Origin: Ammoniphilus resinae
GTDB taxonomy: Bacteria; Bacillota; Bacilli; Aneurinibacillales; RAOX-1
Direction: 5' to 3'
Assembly: GCF_017873965.1 (NCBI RefSeq)
Contig: NZ_JAGGKT010000001.1
Coordinates: 620,001 to 684,000 of the forward strand
DNA length: 64,000 nt
Shown here: positions 7,832 through 14,176 of the stretch, one piece after another
How positions within the stretch are numbered: the first letter of the stretch is position 1
How the letters are laid out: each line of letters opens with the position of its first letter
Notes under the pieces: model-generated
Seen by the model: only the letters and a program-made list of their open reading frames with translations
The model's database searches: none
Told to the model about the DNA's origin: nothing
Translations under genes and position numbers: made by a program

Positions 7832-7978
7832 TAACGGCATGACAACATCTGATTCCTTCTGAACTACGTCGAATTTTCTTCTTGCTCAGAAGGGATTGTT
7901 GTCCCCGTAGGGGGAAAGCTTCCTCTATAGATGGATACATCTTCTTCGAATGGTCTTCGATAGAGGCTTTTCTTATAA
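7832..7978 (+). repeat. R3 structured repeat, copy 1 (interrupted by R1 copy E3)
   Basis: TAACGGCATGA (7832-7842) is separated by E3 from the body AAGCTTCCTCTAT...TAGAGGCTTTTCTTAT (7916-7976). The body folds as an outer stem CCTCTAT/ATAGAGG and an inner hairpin AGATG-GATA-CATCT, followed by TCTTCGAATGG. A second, uninterrupted copy is at 55930-56002. The rest of the gap to the DUF2626 stop (7979-8069) shows nothing I can support. Confidence 0.75.
7841..7914 (-). repeat. R1 structured element, copy E3 (reverse)
   Basis: Read on the minus strand: helix CCCC/GGGG (7903-7906 with 7911-7914), ACAACA, then stem CCTTCTGA/TCAGAAGG (7855-7862 with 7886-7893) with a 23-nt loop containing AATTCGACGTAGT. 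GACAACA (7841-7847) and TGTTGTC (7897-7903) form an additional outer pairing. It sits in the intergenic space between the convergent MidA-like and DUF2626 genes. Confidence 0.8.
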
Positions 7979-8069
7979 GAATGTATAATGGCTCTGAGCC
8001 AAATACCGAAAGTCCAGCTTCTAACTTCCAAAAAAGGTGTGGCCCTTCTATGTATTAGGCTTAGGTCAT

Positions 8070-8342
8070 CTAGAGCGTTAGAAGCGCTGCAAGTGCTTCG
8101 TGCTGTTCTCCGCCCAACGGCATGATAAAGAATGCATAATAGAAGAAGCCAACGAAAGAAAATACCATATAAGCTGCAAATAGCAACATGTATGTTCTTT
8201 CAGAAAGGTTAATATAGCTAAGCGCTACGAAGATAGCTGTTTCAGCGAAGAAGATTAGTGCCATATTGGTCAATCCACCCCACGCAGCCATAAGTGCGAT
8301 CATAAGGGTCCAAAACCCTAATACGCGGTACATACGAGCCAT
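8070..8342 (-). CDS. yqgY: DUF2626 family membrane protein (YqgY-like)
   Basis: Small integral membrane protein of 90 residues with unknown function, matching the DUF2626/YqgY family: N-terminal ARMYRVLGFWT, a helix around MALIFFAETAIFVALSYINL, the conserved LSERTYML and a last helix VFSFVGFFYYAFFIMPL. Three to four transmembrane segments are expected. The ATG (8342-8340) follows AGGAGGGAG. A good sigma-A type promoter lies upstream at 8387-8415, so it is transcribed alone. It keeps the yqgX-yqgY-yqgZ neighbourhood although here it is inverted relative to yqgX. Confidence 0.85.
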   Translation of the reverse strand: MARMYRVLGFWTLMIALMAAWGGLTNMALIFFAETAIFVALSYINLSERTYMLLFAAYMVFSFVGFFYYAFFIMPLGGEQHEALAALLTL

Positions 8343-8386
8343 TCTACTCCCTCCTTTTGTAACAAATCCATGTTAATCCCTTTACA

Positions 8387-8415
8387 ATTATAATGTAGAA
8401 AAGAATGGATGTAAA
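8387..8415 (-). promoter_or_regulatory. Sigma-A type promoter of the DUF2626 gene
   Basis: On the minus strand TTTACA (8415-8410) and TATAAT (8392-8387) are separated by 17 bases, about 45 bases before the start codon. Confidence 0.7.
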
Positions 8416-8469
8416 TGTAAAGGTTTAGCTGGTATTTTTGTCTAAATTTTGTCCGTTGAACTTTCCATT

Positions 8470-9177
8470 CTAAAGTTCAACAAGCTTTAATAGGGTATAG
8501 TCACAAGAGTGACAACCACCCATAATGGAGTTATCTTCTATTAGGTTAATATCCCCAAAGAAGGTTTCAAAAATTCCCTTTAGGAAAGTTTGATGCATTT
8601 GACATATCGCTTCTGGTCTTTTCTTTGCGGTTTCTTTAAAAGTGCAGTTAAAGATCCGAAACTTTACAGTTTGTTCGTCAATGACCTCAATTTCCGGATT
8701 CAAGCCCTGGGCGTAAAGGATTTTGCGAATGTAATCCAATTTGCTGTCCCTGTCTATGGCCTGTAAGTTAATCCGTTCTGCTTCGATTGCCCTTTTTGCT
8801 GCTTCCCTGCCAAATCGTCTCCCCATATCGCGAAGAGCTTTTTGTCCTGTTTCACCAAAAGATAAAAGGGTATCAATAGCAATTTCGGAAAGTAACTGAT
8901 AATCGCGAGGCGGGAATTGCAAATTGACCATTTGTTCAGAGATGGAATAGAGTCTGCTTGGCCTTCCGCCTTTACCGGTTTTTTCAGAGCAGCTAGTTAA
9001 TAAATTGACATCCTCCAATTTTGTCAGATGGAGTCGGGCAACGTTGGGGTGTATATCAAATTCATCTGCAATTTCCTGTACAGTAACTTGACGGTGGCCA
9101 TTCATGATATATTGATAAATGGAAAAGCGTGTTGGATCTGACAAAACACTTGTTATTTTTAAGGTTTCGTTTTCCAT
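8470..9177 (-). CDS. HTH transcriptional regulator with SufR-like cysteine domain
   Basis: Predicted DNA-binding regulator. The N-terminal winged HTH (about 1-85) reads LSDPTRFSIYQYIMNG, QEIADEFDIHPNVARLHLTKLED, then GRPSRLYSI, the ArsR/DeoR-like arrangement also used by SufR. The C-terminal half contains Cys in RIFNCTFKETAKKRPEAICQ (C-x13-C) and a terminal MGGCHSC (C-x2-C). These four cysteines in this order recall the Fe-S ligands of SufR-type repressors, so an iron-sulfur or thiol switch is likely but inferred. A dyad TTAACA-TAT-TGTTAA lies 37 bases upstream of its start. It is divergent from the Spx-like gene. Metal or thiol sensing are alternatives. Confidence 0.72.
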   Translation of the reverse strand: MENETLKITSVLSDPTRFSIYQYIMNGHRQVTVQEIADEFDIHPNVARLHLTKLEDVNLLTSCSEKTGKGGRPSRLYSISEQMVNLQFPPRDYQLLSEIAIDTLLSFGETGQKALRDMGRRFGREAAKRAIEAERINLQAIDRDSKLDYIRKILYAQGLNPEIEVIDEQTVKFRIFNCTFKETAKKRPEAICQMHQTFLKGIFETFFGDINLIEDNSIMGGCHSCDYTLLKLVEL

Positions 9178-9213
9178 GAGCCAGACTACCCCCTCATTTT
9201 ATTATTCACTATA

Positions 9214-9228
9214 TTAACATATTGTTAA
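9214..9228. promoter_or_regulatory. Dyad, candidate operator of the adjacent HTH regulator
   Basis: TTAACA and TGTTAA form a perfect inverted repeat with a 3-bp centre, placed between the divergent regulator and Spx-like genes, close enough to the regulator start (9177) to overlap its promoter. Autoregulation is inferred from position only. Confidence 0.5.
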
Positions 9229-9317
9229 CAGAAATATGGGATTCCCTTCGAAAATTCATGACTTTGTCAATGTTTTTTTCCTTTTTAGGAAGGAAAACGG
9301 GAAGATTATTAACACTA

Positions 9318-9347
9318 TTGACATAGTAATAAATTAAGTAATATACT
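9318..9347 (+). promoter_or_regulatory. Sigma-A type promoter of the Spx/MgsR-like gene
   Basis: TTGACA (9318-9323) and TATACT (9342-9347) with an 18-bp spacer, about 70 bases before the start codon. Confidence 0.75.
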
Positions 9348-9415
9348 TTTTTAAGTAAAGCAATCTAGAAATAGAATGGTAATTGTTTTCAATATGTGAA
9401 GAGGTGGGATCAGGA

Positions 9416-9772
9416 GTGAAGTCTAACCTTCGTTTTTATACATACCCGAGCTGCACTTCGTGTCGGAAAGCAAAGTCATTTTTAAGGCAAAATGGGATTG
9501 AATTTGAAGAAAGGCACCTGTTTCGAGATCCACCAACGAAAGAGGAGCTATTGGATATTATTAAGAGGACGGATAACGGTCTGGACGATATTTTATCTAC
9601 CAGAAGCCGAACCTTTAAGGAATTGGATGTTCAAATTGAGGAGTTGACGGTCTTTCAACTTCTAGAGATGCTGAGTGAAGAGCCAAGGCTTTTAAGAAGG
9701 CCTATCCTAATCGATGATGAAAAGCTGATTATTGGATATAATCGGGTGGCTATGGAAGATTTGCTAGCCTGA
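9416..9772 (+). CDS. mgsR: Spx/MgsR-like redox regulator (ArsC fold)
   Basis: Small thioredoxin-fold protein of the Spx/ArsC family that binds RNA polymerase alpha and changes promoter choice under thiol stress. The redox switch CTSC (CxxC) lies at about residues 12-15 within YPSCTSCRKAK. STRSRTFKELD corresponds to the alpha-CTD contact region, and LLRRPILIDDEKLIIGYN is the typical C-terminal block. At 118 residues it is full length. GTG 9416 is chosen since GAGGTGG lies eight bases before it. It has its own sigma-A promoter. The yqgX-yqgY neighbours point to MgsR (YqgZ) rather than Spx itself, but the two are hard to separate by eye. Confidence 0.85.
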   Translation: MKSNLRFYTYPSCTSCRKAKSFLRQNGIEFEERHLFRDPPTKEELLDIIKRTDNGLDDILSTRSRTFKELDVQIEELTVFQLLEMLSEEPRLLRRPILIDDEKLIIGYNRVAMEDLLA

Positions 9773-9788
9773 GGAATATTTGGTGGAG

Positions 9789-9818
9789 GTAACGGGAAAG
9801 ATTCCCGTTACTTTTTTT
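9789..9818. terminator. Terminator between convergent Spx-like and exonuclease genes
   Basis: GTAACGGGAA (9789-9798) pairs with TTCCCGTTAC (9802-9811) around a 3-nt loop and is followed by seven T on the plus strand. Confidence 0.9.
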
Positions 9819-10698
9819 ATGCGAACAACTTTTTTAAACTTTGAAACTCCAACTTATCGAACATGCTATGAATCTTTTGGACGTTGAACTGATATTTACA
9901 TTCTTCAAGATTGCATTCAACTGGAACAGAAAGATTGATCGTTGCAAGTTGCCTGGAGAGGTAAACTTGGTGTTTGTATTCTAATAGGGTTTGTTTCAGT
10001 TTACCGGCAACTTCATTGATATTGTCATAAACCCCGTCAATTGTTTTGTGACTGCCTAGCAGCTTCAGTGCAGTTTTCGGACCGACGCTTGGGCAACCAG
10101 GGATGTTATCGGAAGAATCTCCCATTAGACCTTTTAATTCAATAATTTGTTCAGGTGATTCTACTCCTTTGACAGTTGGCAGATCCTCAAGTTTAATCGT
10201 CTGATAATTTCCAAACCCTTTTTTCATCATAATGACTGAAATATAGCGGTCTAAAAGCTGTAGCGTATCACCATCACCAGTTAAGATGTAGACATGAACG
10301 TCATCGCTGGCGTATTTTTTTGCCAATGTTCCAATGACATCATCTGCTTCATATCCTGGGACCCCAATTACCGGAATATCAAAGGCAGCAATTAGCTCCT
10401 GCAGTACATCGAATTGCGGTACCAGTTCCATTGGGGGTTCCCCACGATTTGCTTTATATGCCGGGTAAAGACCATTTCGAAAAGTCTCTTTCCCCATATC
10501 AATGGCACAGACAATATGTGAAGGTGAAAAAGTTTTAATAGCGTCCATCAAATATTTTGTGTATTGGTACAGTGCATTAGTATAGAGGCCGTCCTTGGTT
10601 TGCATGATACTCCCAAACTGGGAAGTGGCAAAAAAGCCTCTGAACAACAAAGCCATACTATCGACGATTAAGAGTTTGCTTGTCTCTTTGTTTTTCAT
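9817..10698 (-). CDS. Stand-alone 5'-3' exonuclease (YpcP/ExoIX-like)
   Basis: Cytosolic structure-specific nuclease homologous to the 5' nuclease domain of DNA polymerase I, able in family members to remove flaps and RNA primers. Metal-binding acids are visible in LLIVDSMALLFRGFF, YEADDVIGTLA, YILTGDGDTLQLLD and LMGDSSDNIPGCPSVGPKTA, the last also being the helix-hairpin-helix. At 294 residues it lacks polymerase and proofreading domains, so it is the YpcP-type paralogue. ATG 10698 is preferred over the adjacent ATG 10701 because AAAGGGG then sits seven bases upstream. It is convergent with the Spx-like gene. Confidence 0.88.
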   Translation of the reverse strand: MKNKETSKLLIVDSMALLFRGFFATSQFGSIMQTKDGLYTNALYQYTKYLMDAIKTFSPSHIVCAIDMGKETFRNGLYPAYKANRGEPPMELVPQFDVLQELIAAFDIPVIGVPGYEADDVIGTLAKKYASDDVHVYILTGDGDTLQLLDRYISVIMMKKGFGNYQTIKLEDLPTVKGVESPEQIIELKGLMGDSSDNIPGCPSVGPKTALKLLGSHKTIDGVYDNINEVAGKLKQTLLEYKHQVYLSRQLATINLSVPVECNLEECKYQFNVQKIHSMFDKLEFQSLKKLFA

Positions 10699-10881
10699 CA
10701 TAAAACCCCTTTCTAAATCCACGCGTCTTTTTAACCGCTTAGGAATGTACAGTCTTCTTAGTCCTTCTTACCTTACAGGAAAGTACAACTTTTTTAAAGT
10801 AAAAAAGTGTGGGATAAACCTAAAAGGAATCGAGAGGTTTAAATCAGGCCCATTTTGGGGATACTTTTCTACTAGAAAATC

Positions 10882-10911
10882 ATTCTATGAACTCTATTAC
10901 CTGCATAGAAT
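10882..10911. promoter_or_regulatory. Palindrome and possible sigma-E -10 box before the RsfA-type gene
   Basis: ATTCTATG (10882-10889) and CATAGAAT (10904-10911) form an 8-bp inverted repeat. CATAGAAT also resembles the sigma-E -10 consensus (CATACAHT), which would fit the known sigma-E control of ylbO/gerR in Bacillus subtilis, but the -35 side is weak. The rest of the 10699-10943 gap shows no gene. Confidence 0.35.
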
Positions 10912-10943
10912 AAAATACCACCAATTTAAACGGAGGGATTCTT

Positions 10944-11609
10944 ATGACAGCAGCGAGACAAGATGCTTGGACTCCTGATGATGACCTATTATTGGCGGAG
11001 GTTACCCTGAGACATATTCGTGAAGGGGGTACCCAATTAGCCGCCTTTGAGGAAGTTGGAGAAAAGCTAGGAAGAACGGCGGCAGCTTGTGGATTTCGTT
11101 GGAATAGTTTTGTTCGTAAAAAATACGAGGCAGCTATTCAAATCGCAAAGGCACAACGAAAGCAGCGTAAACAGTCACAGAGAGTAAAACCAAATATCCC
11201 TGTAAATGTAAGTTATGAGGAAAGTGCGATGGCTTCGTCTACAGCTGAATCCCCAGTTCCAACGGTATCAGCTGGTATGAACAATGCTGATGATGAGATT
11301 TCACTGGATGCTGTTGTTCGCTTTTTGAAGAATCAAAAGGATTTAGGTAGAAAGTTGAAACAAGTAGAAAAAGAATTGGAAGAAAAGGAAGAAGAACTGA
11401 ACAGGCTCAGGTTGGAGAATGAAAGAATGAGCAAACAGTTAAACCATGTACAAACCGACTATCAGGTTGTCAACGAAGACTATCGAACCCTCATCCAAAT
11501 CATGGATCGAGCACGAAAAATGGCTCTTTTAACAGAAAATGAAGAAGTAGTAATGAAACCAAGATTTAAAATGGATGCAAATGGAAACCTGGAACGGGTT
11601 GATACCTGA
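10944..11609 (+). CDS. ylbO: RsfA/GerR-family sporulation regulator (YlbO-like)
   Basis: DNA-binding regulator of the RsfA family, which tunes compartment-specific sporulation genes. The N-terminal SANT/Myb-like HTH (about 5-75) reads DAWTPDDDLLLAEVTLRHI, then FEEVGEKLGRTAAACGFRWN. A basic linker (AKAQRKQRKQSQR), a low-complexity Ser/Pro stretch and a long C-terminal coiled coil (about 125-190, VEKELEEKEEELNRLRLE) follow, suggesting dimerisation. At 221 residues it is typical. ATG 10944 follows GGAGG. Position shortly before panE and bshC equals that of ylbO (gerR) in Bacillus. A strong terminator follows. Confidence 0.87.
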   Translation: MTAARQDAWTPDDDLLLAEVTLRHIREGGTQLAAFEEVGEKLGRTAAACGFRWNSFVRKKYEAAIQIAKAQRKQRKQSQRVKPNIPVNVSYEESAMASSTAESPVPTVSAGMNNADDEISLDAVVRFLKNQKDLGRKLKQVEKELEEKEEELNRLRLENERMSKQLNHVQTDYQVVNEDYRTLIQIMDRARKMALLTENEEVVMKPRFKMDANGNLERVDT

Positions 11610-11613
11610 GAAC

Positions 11614-11659
11614 AATCTTGCTGGTAAGGCTCTCAAGAGCTTTTCGGCAAGATTTTTTT
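11614..11659 (+). terminator. Intrinsic terminator after the RsfA-type gene
   Basis: AATCTTGC (11614-11621) pairs with GCAAGATT (11647-11654), enclosing a second helix GCTC/GAGC, and runs into seven T. Confidence 0.88.
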
Positions 11660-11726
11660 GTGTATATAACGAATATATGTTCCTGTTAATCGGGGGTTGA
11701 TTTAAGATTAACAAAGGAGGCAGGAA

Positions 11727-11855
11727 ATTTCTCATCTGAAGCGAAAGGAATATCAGGAAGATACAACATGTGCGAAAACCCTAGTAAATTCCATTCGAAT
11801 GGATGGATTTCAAACCCTTGATGAAAGGATCAAGGGTTATCTTTTCGATGGTTAA
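11727..11855 (+). CDS. Probable 42-residue protein with an ATT start
   Basis: A perfect SD, AAAGGAGG (11713-11720), stands with no ATG, GTG or TTG at the right distance, but ATT 11727 lies six bases after it and opens 42 sense codons ending TAA 11855, just ahead of the next gene's SD. The product would be charged and soluble: SHLKRKEYQEDTTC, then AKTLVNSIRMDGFQTL, then DERIKGYLFDG. Codon use looks like the neighbours. I do not recognise a family. ATT starts are rare (infC is the known case), which could imply start-codon-stringency control. The alternative is a degenerate gene start or an unused SD. Confidence 0.5.
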   Translation: MSHLKRKEYQEDTTCAKTLVNSIRMDGFQTLDERIKGYLFDG

Positions 11856-11873
11856 GCAGAAAGGAACATGAAG

Positions 11874-12809
11874 ATGAACAACATTGGAATTTTTGGTGCT
11901 GGATCGATTGGTTTGCATTTAGCTGCACAACTTTTGCTTACAGGGAAAAACCCAACAGTAATTTGTCGGACTTCCAAACAGGCAGATCTATTACGACAAA
12001 ACGGGCTCTCTTACACACAGTTAGATGGTACGGAAGAAAAGTTGATAATCAATGCTGTGACCGCTCAACAGTGTCACTTGCCGCTAGATTATCTTTTCAT
12101 TACAGTAAAACAGCATCATTTGGCAGATGCCCTCCCCGTGCTTAAAGAATTGCCCGTACAAGCCAATACCTGCTTTATTGCCTTCCAAAATGGTCTAGGT
12201 CATGAGGAATTCTTACAACAGGGGTTCTCACAAAACCCCCTATTTTTAGCGGTGACAACAGAGGGAGCATACCGTGAACAGTTGGACCGAATTAGACATA
12301 CCGGGAATGGTACCACATGGATTGGTCCGTCTAAATCAATGAAAGGTGAAAAATGGAAAGAAAGTTATCCATTGGTCGACTTATTTACGGGCAGCCAACT
12401 CGACGTTCGGTTGGAGGATCAGATCGCAGAACGGATCTGGAAGAAGCTAATCATTAACAGTTGCATTAATCCCTTAACGGGAATTCTACGGGTGAAAAAT
12501 GGTTGGTTGCTGGAATCTCAATATACCCTAAATGTAATGGAGTCTTTGTTCGAAGAAGCAGCGAAGGTAGCGGAAAAAGAAGGAATAGAAATTGAAAGAA
12601 GATTTTTGCAGGAAATTGTCATGGTTTGTAGAAATACTTACCATAACAAATCATCTATGCTTCAAGACCTAGAAGCTGGCAGGAGTACAGAAATTGATTA
12701 TATTAATGGTGCAATTAAAAAAATCGCCGAAAAACATAGGATAAATGTCCCATACCATACAATGATGATTCAACTTGTGCAAGCTCGCCAACAAATGGAA
12801 AAATTCTAA
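11874..12809 (+). CDS. panE: 2-dehydropantoate 2-reductase
   Basis: Cytosolic NADPH-dependent ketopantoate reductase of the pantothenate/CoA pathway (YlbQ position in Bacillus). The nucleotide-binding motif GIFGAGSIGLHLA is at the N-terminus; LFITVKQHHL and AFQNGLGHEE match the family, the catalytic Lys lies in RIWKKLIINSCINPLTGILRV, and SSMLQDLEAGRSTEIDYINGAI is the C-terminal signature. At 311 residues it is full length. ATG 11874 is chosen because AAGGA (11861-11865) is eight bases upstream; ATG 11868 would be only two bases away. Tightly behind the 42-codon gene and directly followed by R1 element E4. Confidence 0.9.
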   Translation: MNNIGIFGAGSIGLHLAAQLLLTGKNPTVICRTSKQADLLRQNGLSYTQLDGTEEKLIINAVTAQQCHLPLDYLFITVKQHHLADALPVLKELPVQANTCFIAFQNGLGHEEFLQQGFSQNPLFLAVTTEGAYREQLDRIRHTGNGTTWIGPSKSMKGEKWKESYPLVDLFTGSQLDVRLEDQIAERIWKKLIINSCINPLTGILRVKNGWLLESQYTLNVMESLFEEAAKVAEKEGIEIERRFLQEIVMVCRNTYHNKSSMLQDLEAGRSTEIDYINGAIKKIAEKHRINVPYHTMMIQLVQARQQMEKF

Positions 12810-12810
12810 G

Positions 12811-12868
12811 GCCCTATAGGACAACTTAATGGTTTGTGAAAGAGGGCTAATTTGACGTAGTCACAAAC
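12811..12868 (+). repeat. R1 structured element, copy E4 (forward)
   Basis: It begins one base after the panE stop. CCTATAGG (12813-12820), ACAACTTAAT, then stem GTTTGTGA (12832-12839) with TCACAAAC (12861-12868) around a 21-nt loop containing TAATTTGACGTAG. It ends 22 nt before the GTG start of the next gene, the SD AAGGAGG lying between. Confidence 0.82.
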
Positions 12869-12890
12869 AGTAGTAGAAGGAGGTTGAGAA

Positions 12891-13292
12891 GTGGAGGCAA
12901 TTGCTCGAATTCTTGCCGGCATCATGACAGTACCCATTTTCGTACCCTTTGTGGTCTTTATTTTGGTTTATTTTTATTCGGGGTGGAAGCGAAAAACGAA
13001 GCGGGATGCAGTAACAATGGCTGTAAATATTACAACCTTTTTTCTCATTACTGCTGTCATCATGATGTATGGAATAATTAAAGAGGAAGGGTCAGCCTCT
13101 GCTTTTTGGTGGGTACTGGTATTTTTCCTCATTATTGGAGGGGGCCTTGCTTTTCTGCAAATAAAAGTCCGTGGGCAAATGGATTTACCAAAGATCTTAC
13201 GGGCATCCTGGAGGCTTGCCTTTGTATTCTTCACACTTGCTTATGTGGTATTACTCTTCTCCGGGGTGAGTTACTTTCTTCAGCATACTTAA
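12891..13292 (+). CDS. DUF3397 family membrane protein
   Basis: Integral membrane protein of 133 residues with about four hydrophobic helices: an N-terminal ILAGIMTVPIFVPFVVFILVY, a second around NITTFFLITAVIMMYG, a third WWVLVFFLIIGGGLAFL and a last WRLAFVFFTLAYVVLLF, separated by basic loops (WKRKTKRD). Size and position between panE and bshC match the DUF3397 proteins of Bacillales; function is unknown. GTG 12891 follows AAGGAGG at seven bases. R1 element E4 occupies its leader, so translation of this gene is one place to look for an effect of that element. Confidence 0.75.
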   Translation: MEAIARILAGIMTVPIFVPFVVFILVYFYSGWKRKTKRDAVTMAVNITTFFLITAVIMMYGIIKEEGSASAFWWVLVFFLIIGGGLAFLQIKVRGQMDLPKILRASWRLAFVFFTLAYVVLLFSGVSYFLQHT

Positions 13293-13468
13293 TCTGTTTT
13301 TTCGTAGTATAATTCTTTTAGCCGTATCCCCTTTTTCACCATCAAAATAATTCCATATAATAACTCCGTTTTGTTCTTAGTTTGTTCACATTGTTAAGCA
13401 GGGATAAACTTTTCCTTGTTGAAAATGACTAGTGGGGAGAATTTAAATGTTTAGGGGAGTTGGGGTAT

Positions 13469-14026
13469 ATGGAATTACCTTTAGAAAGGATTGGGGGAAA
13501 GATTAGGGCTGTTCGCAAAAGGCAGGGACAGACCTTAGAGGCTTTATCGCACAGCACAGGACTATCAAAAGGGCTGTTAAGCCAGGTGGAACGCGGTGTC
13601 TCACAGCCGTCATTAGAAACTCTTTGGAAAATAACAATAGCTTTAGACACACCGATCGTACATTTTTTTGATGACTTGACAGATCAGCGGGTGCGAATAA
13701 TTCGCGAGAGTGAACGTAAAAAGATTATCATGCCGGGGATTCTAGGCTCCTGCGAGTGGCTCGGACAGAGCAGCAATGCGCGCTTGAGGGCGATGGAAAT
13801 CCTGCTGCACCCTGGGGAAAAGGTGGTCCACAACGATTTGCCGATAGAGGGTGAAGTTTGCATACTCGTCAAATATGGGCAATTGGATGTTGAGATAGGT
13901 GAAGAGCATTATTCCGTGACAGCGGGGGATAGCCTGTTCTTTGATTGTCAGTACTCATATCTATTCACTAATCAAACGAATGATAAAGCAACATTTGATA
14001 TTATCTTTACACCGTCTCATATATAA
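13469..14026 (+). CDS. XRE-family regulator with C-terminal cupin
   Basis: Predicted cytosolic transcription regulator. The N-terminal HTH_3 domain (about 5-62) contains IRAVRKRQGQTLEALSHSTG, LSKGLLSQVERGVSQPSLETLWKI. The C-terminal cupin (about 105-180) has LHPGEKVVHNDLPIEGEVCILVKYG and a final FDIIFTPSHI strand; such cupins usually bind a small ligand. Of the usual cupin metal ligands I see few His, so a non-metal ligand is possible. ATG 13469 is chosen nine bases after AGGGGAG; a TTG at 13460 adjoins that SD. A stronger SD further up serves an overlapping 19-codon frame (see findings). It stands alone, closed by a terminator, and its targets are unknown. Confidence 0.8.
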   Translation: MELPLERIGGKIRAVRKRQGQTLEALSHSTGLSKGLLSQVERGVSQPSLETLWKITIALDTPIVHFFDDLTDQRVRIIRESERKKIIMPGILGSCEWLGQSSNARLRAMEILLHPGEKVVHNDLPIEGEVCILVKYGQLDVEIGEEHYSVTAGDSLFFDCQYSYLFTNQTNDKATFDIIFTPSHI

Positions 14027-14028
14027 AA

Positions 14029-14080
14029 AAGAGGTCCTCCTAATATGATCGGATTACTTCGGTCAGGAGGGCTTCTTTTT
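14029..14080 (+). terminator. Intrinsic terminator after the XRE-cupin gene
   Basis: AAGAGGTCCTCCT (14029-14041) pairs with AGGAGGGCTTCTT (14065-14077) across 13 positions with two G-T pairs, followed by T to 14080. Confidence 0.85.
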
Positions 14081-14176
14081 GTCTATTGAGATCAACTAGT
14101 TGTCCAATTCTATTTCCTAAGATAAATTATGATAAAATGGTGGAAAAGGGAGAAGTTTCAAAGGGAAGGAAGGGTT

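Noticed and set aside
10595-10978. Plus-strand open frame overlapping the exonuclease start and the RsfA gene
   Set aside because: It overlaps two well-supported genes, with no family resemblance and no SD.
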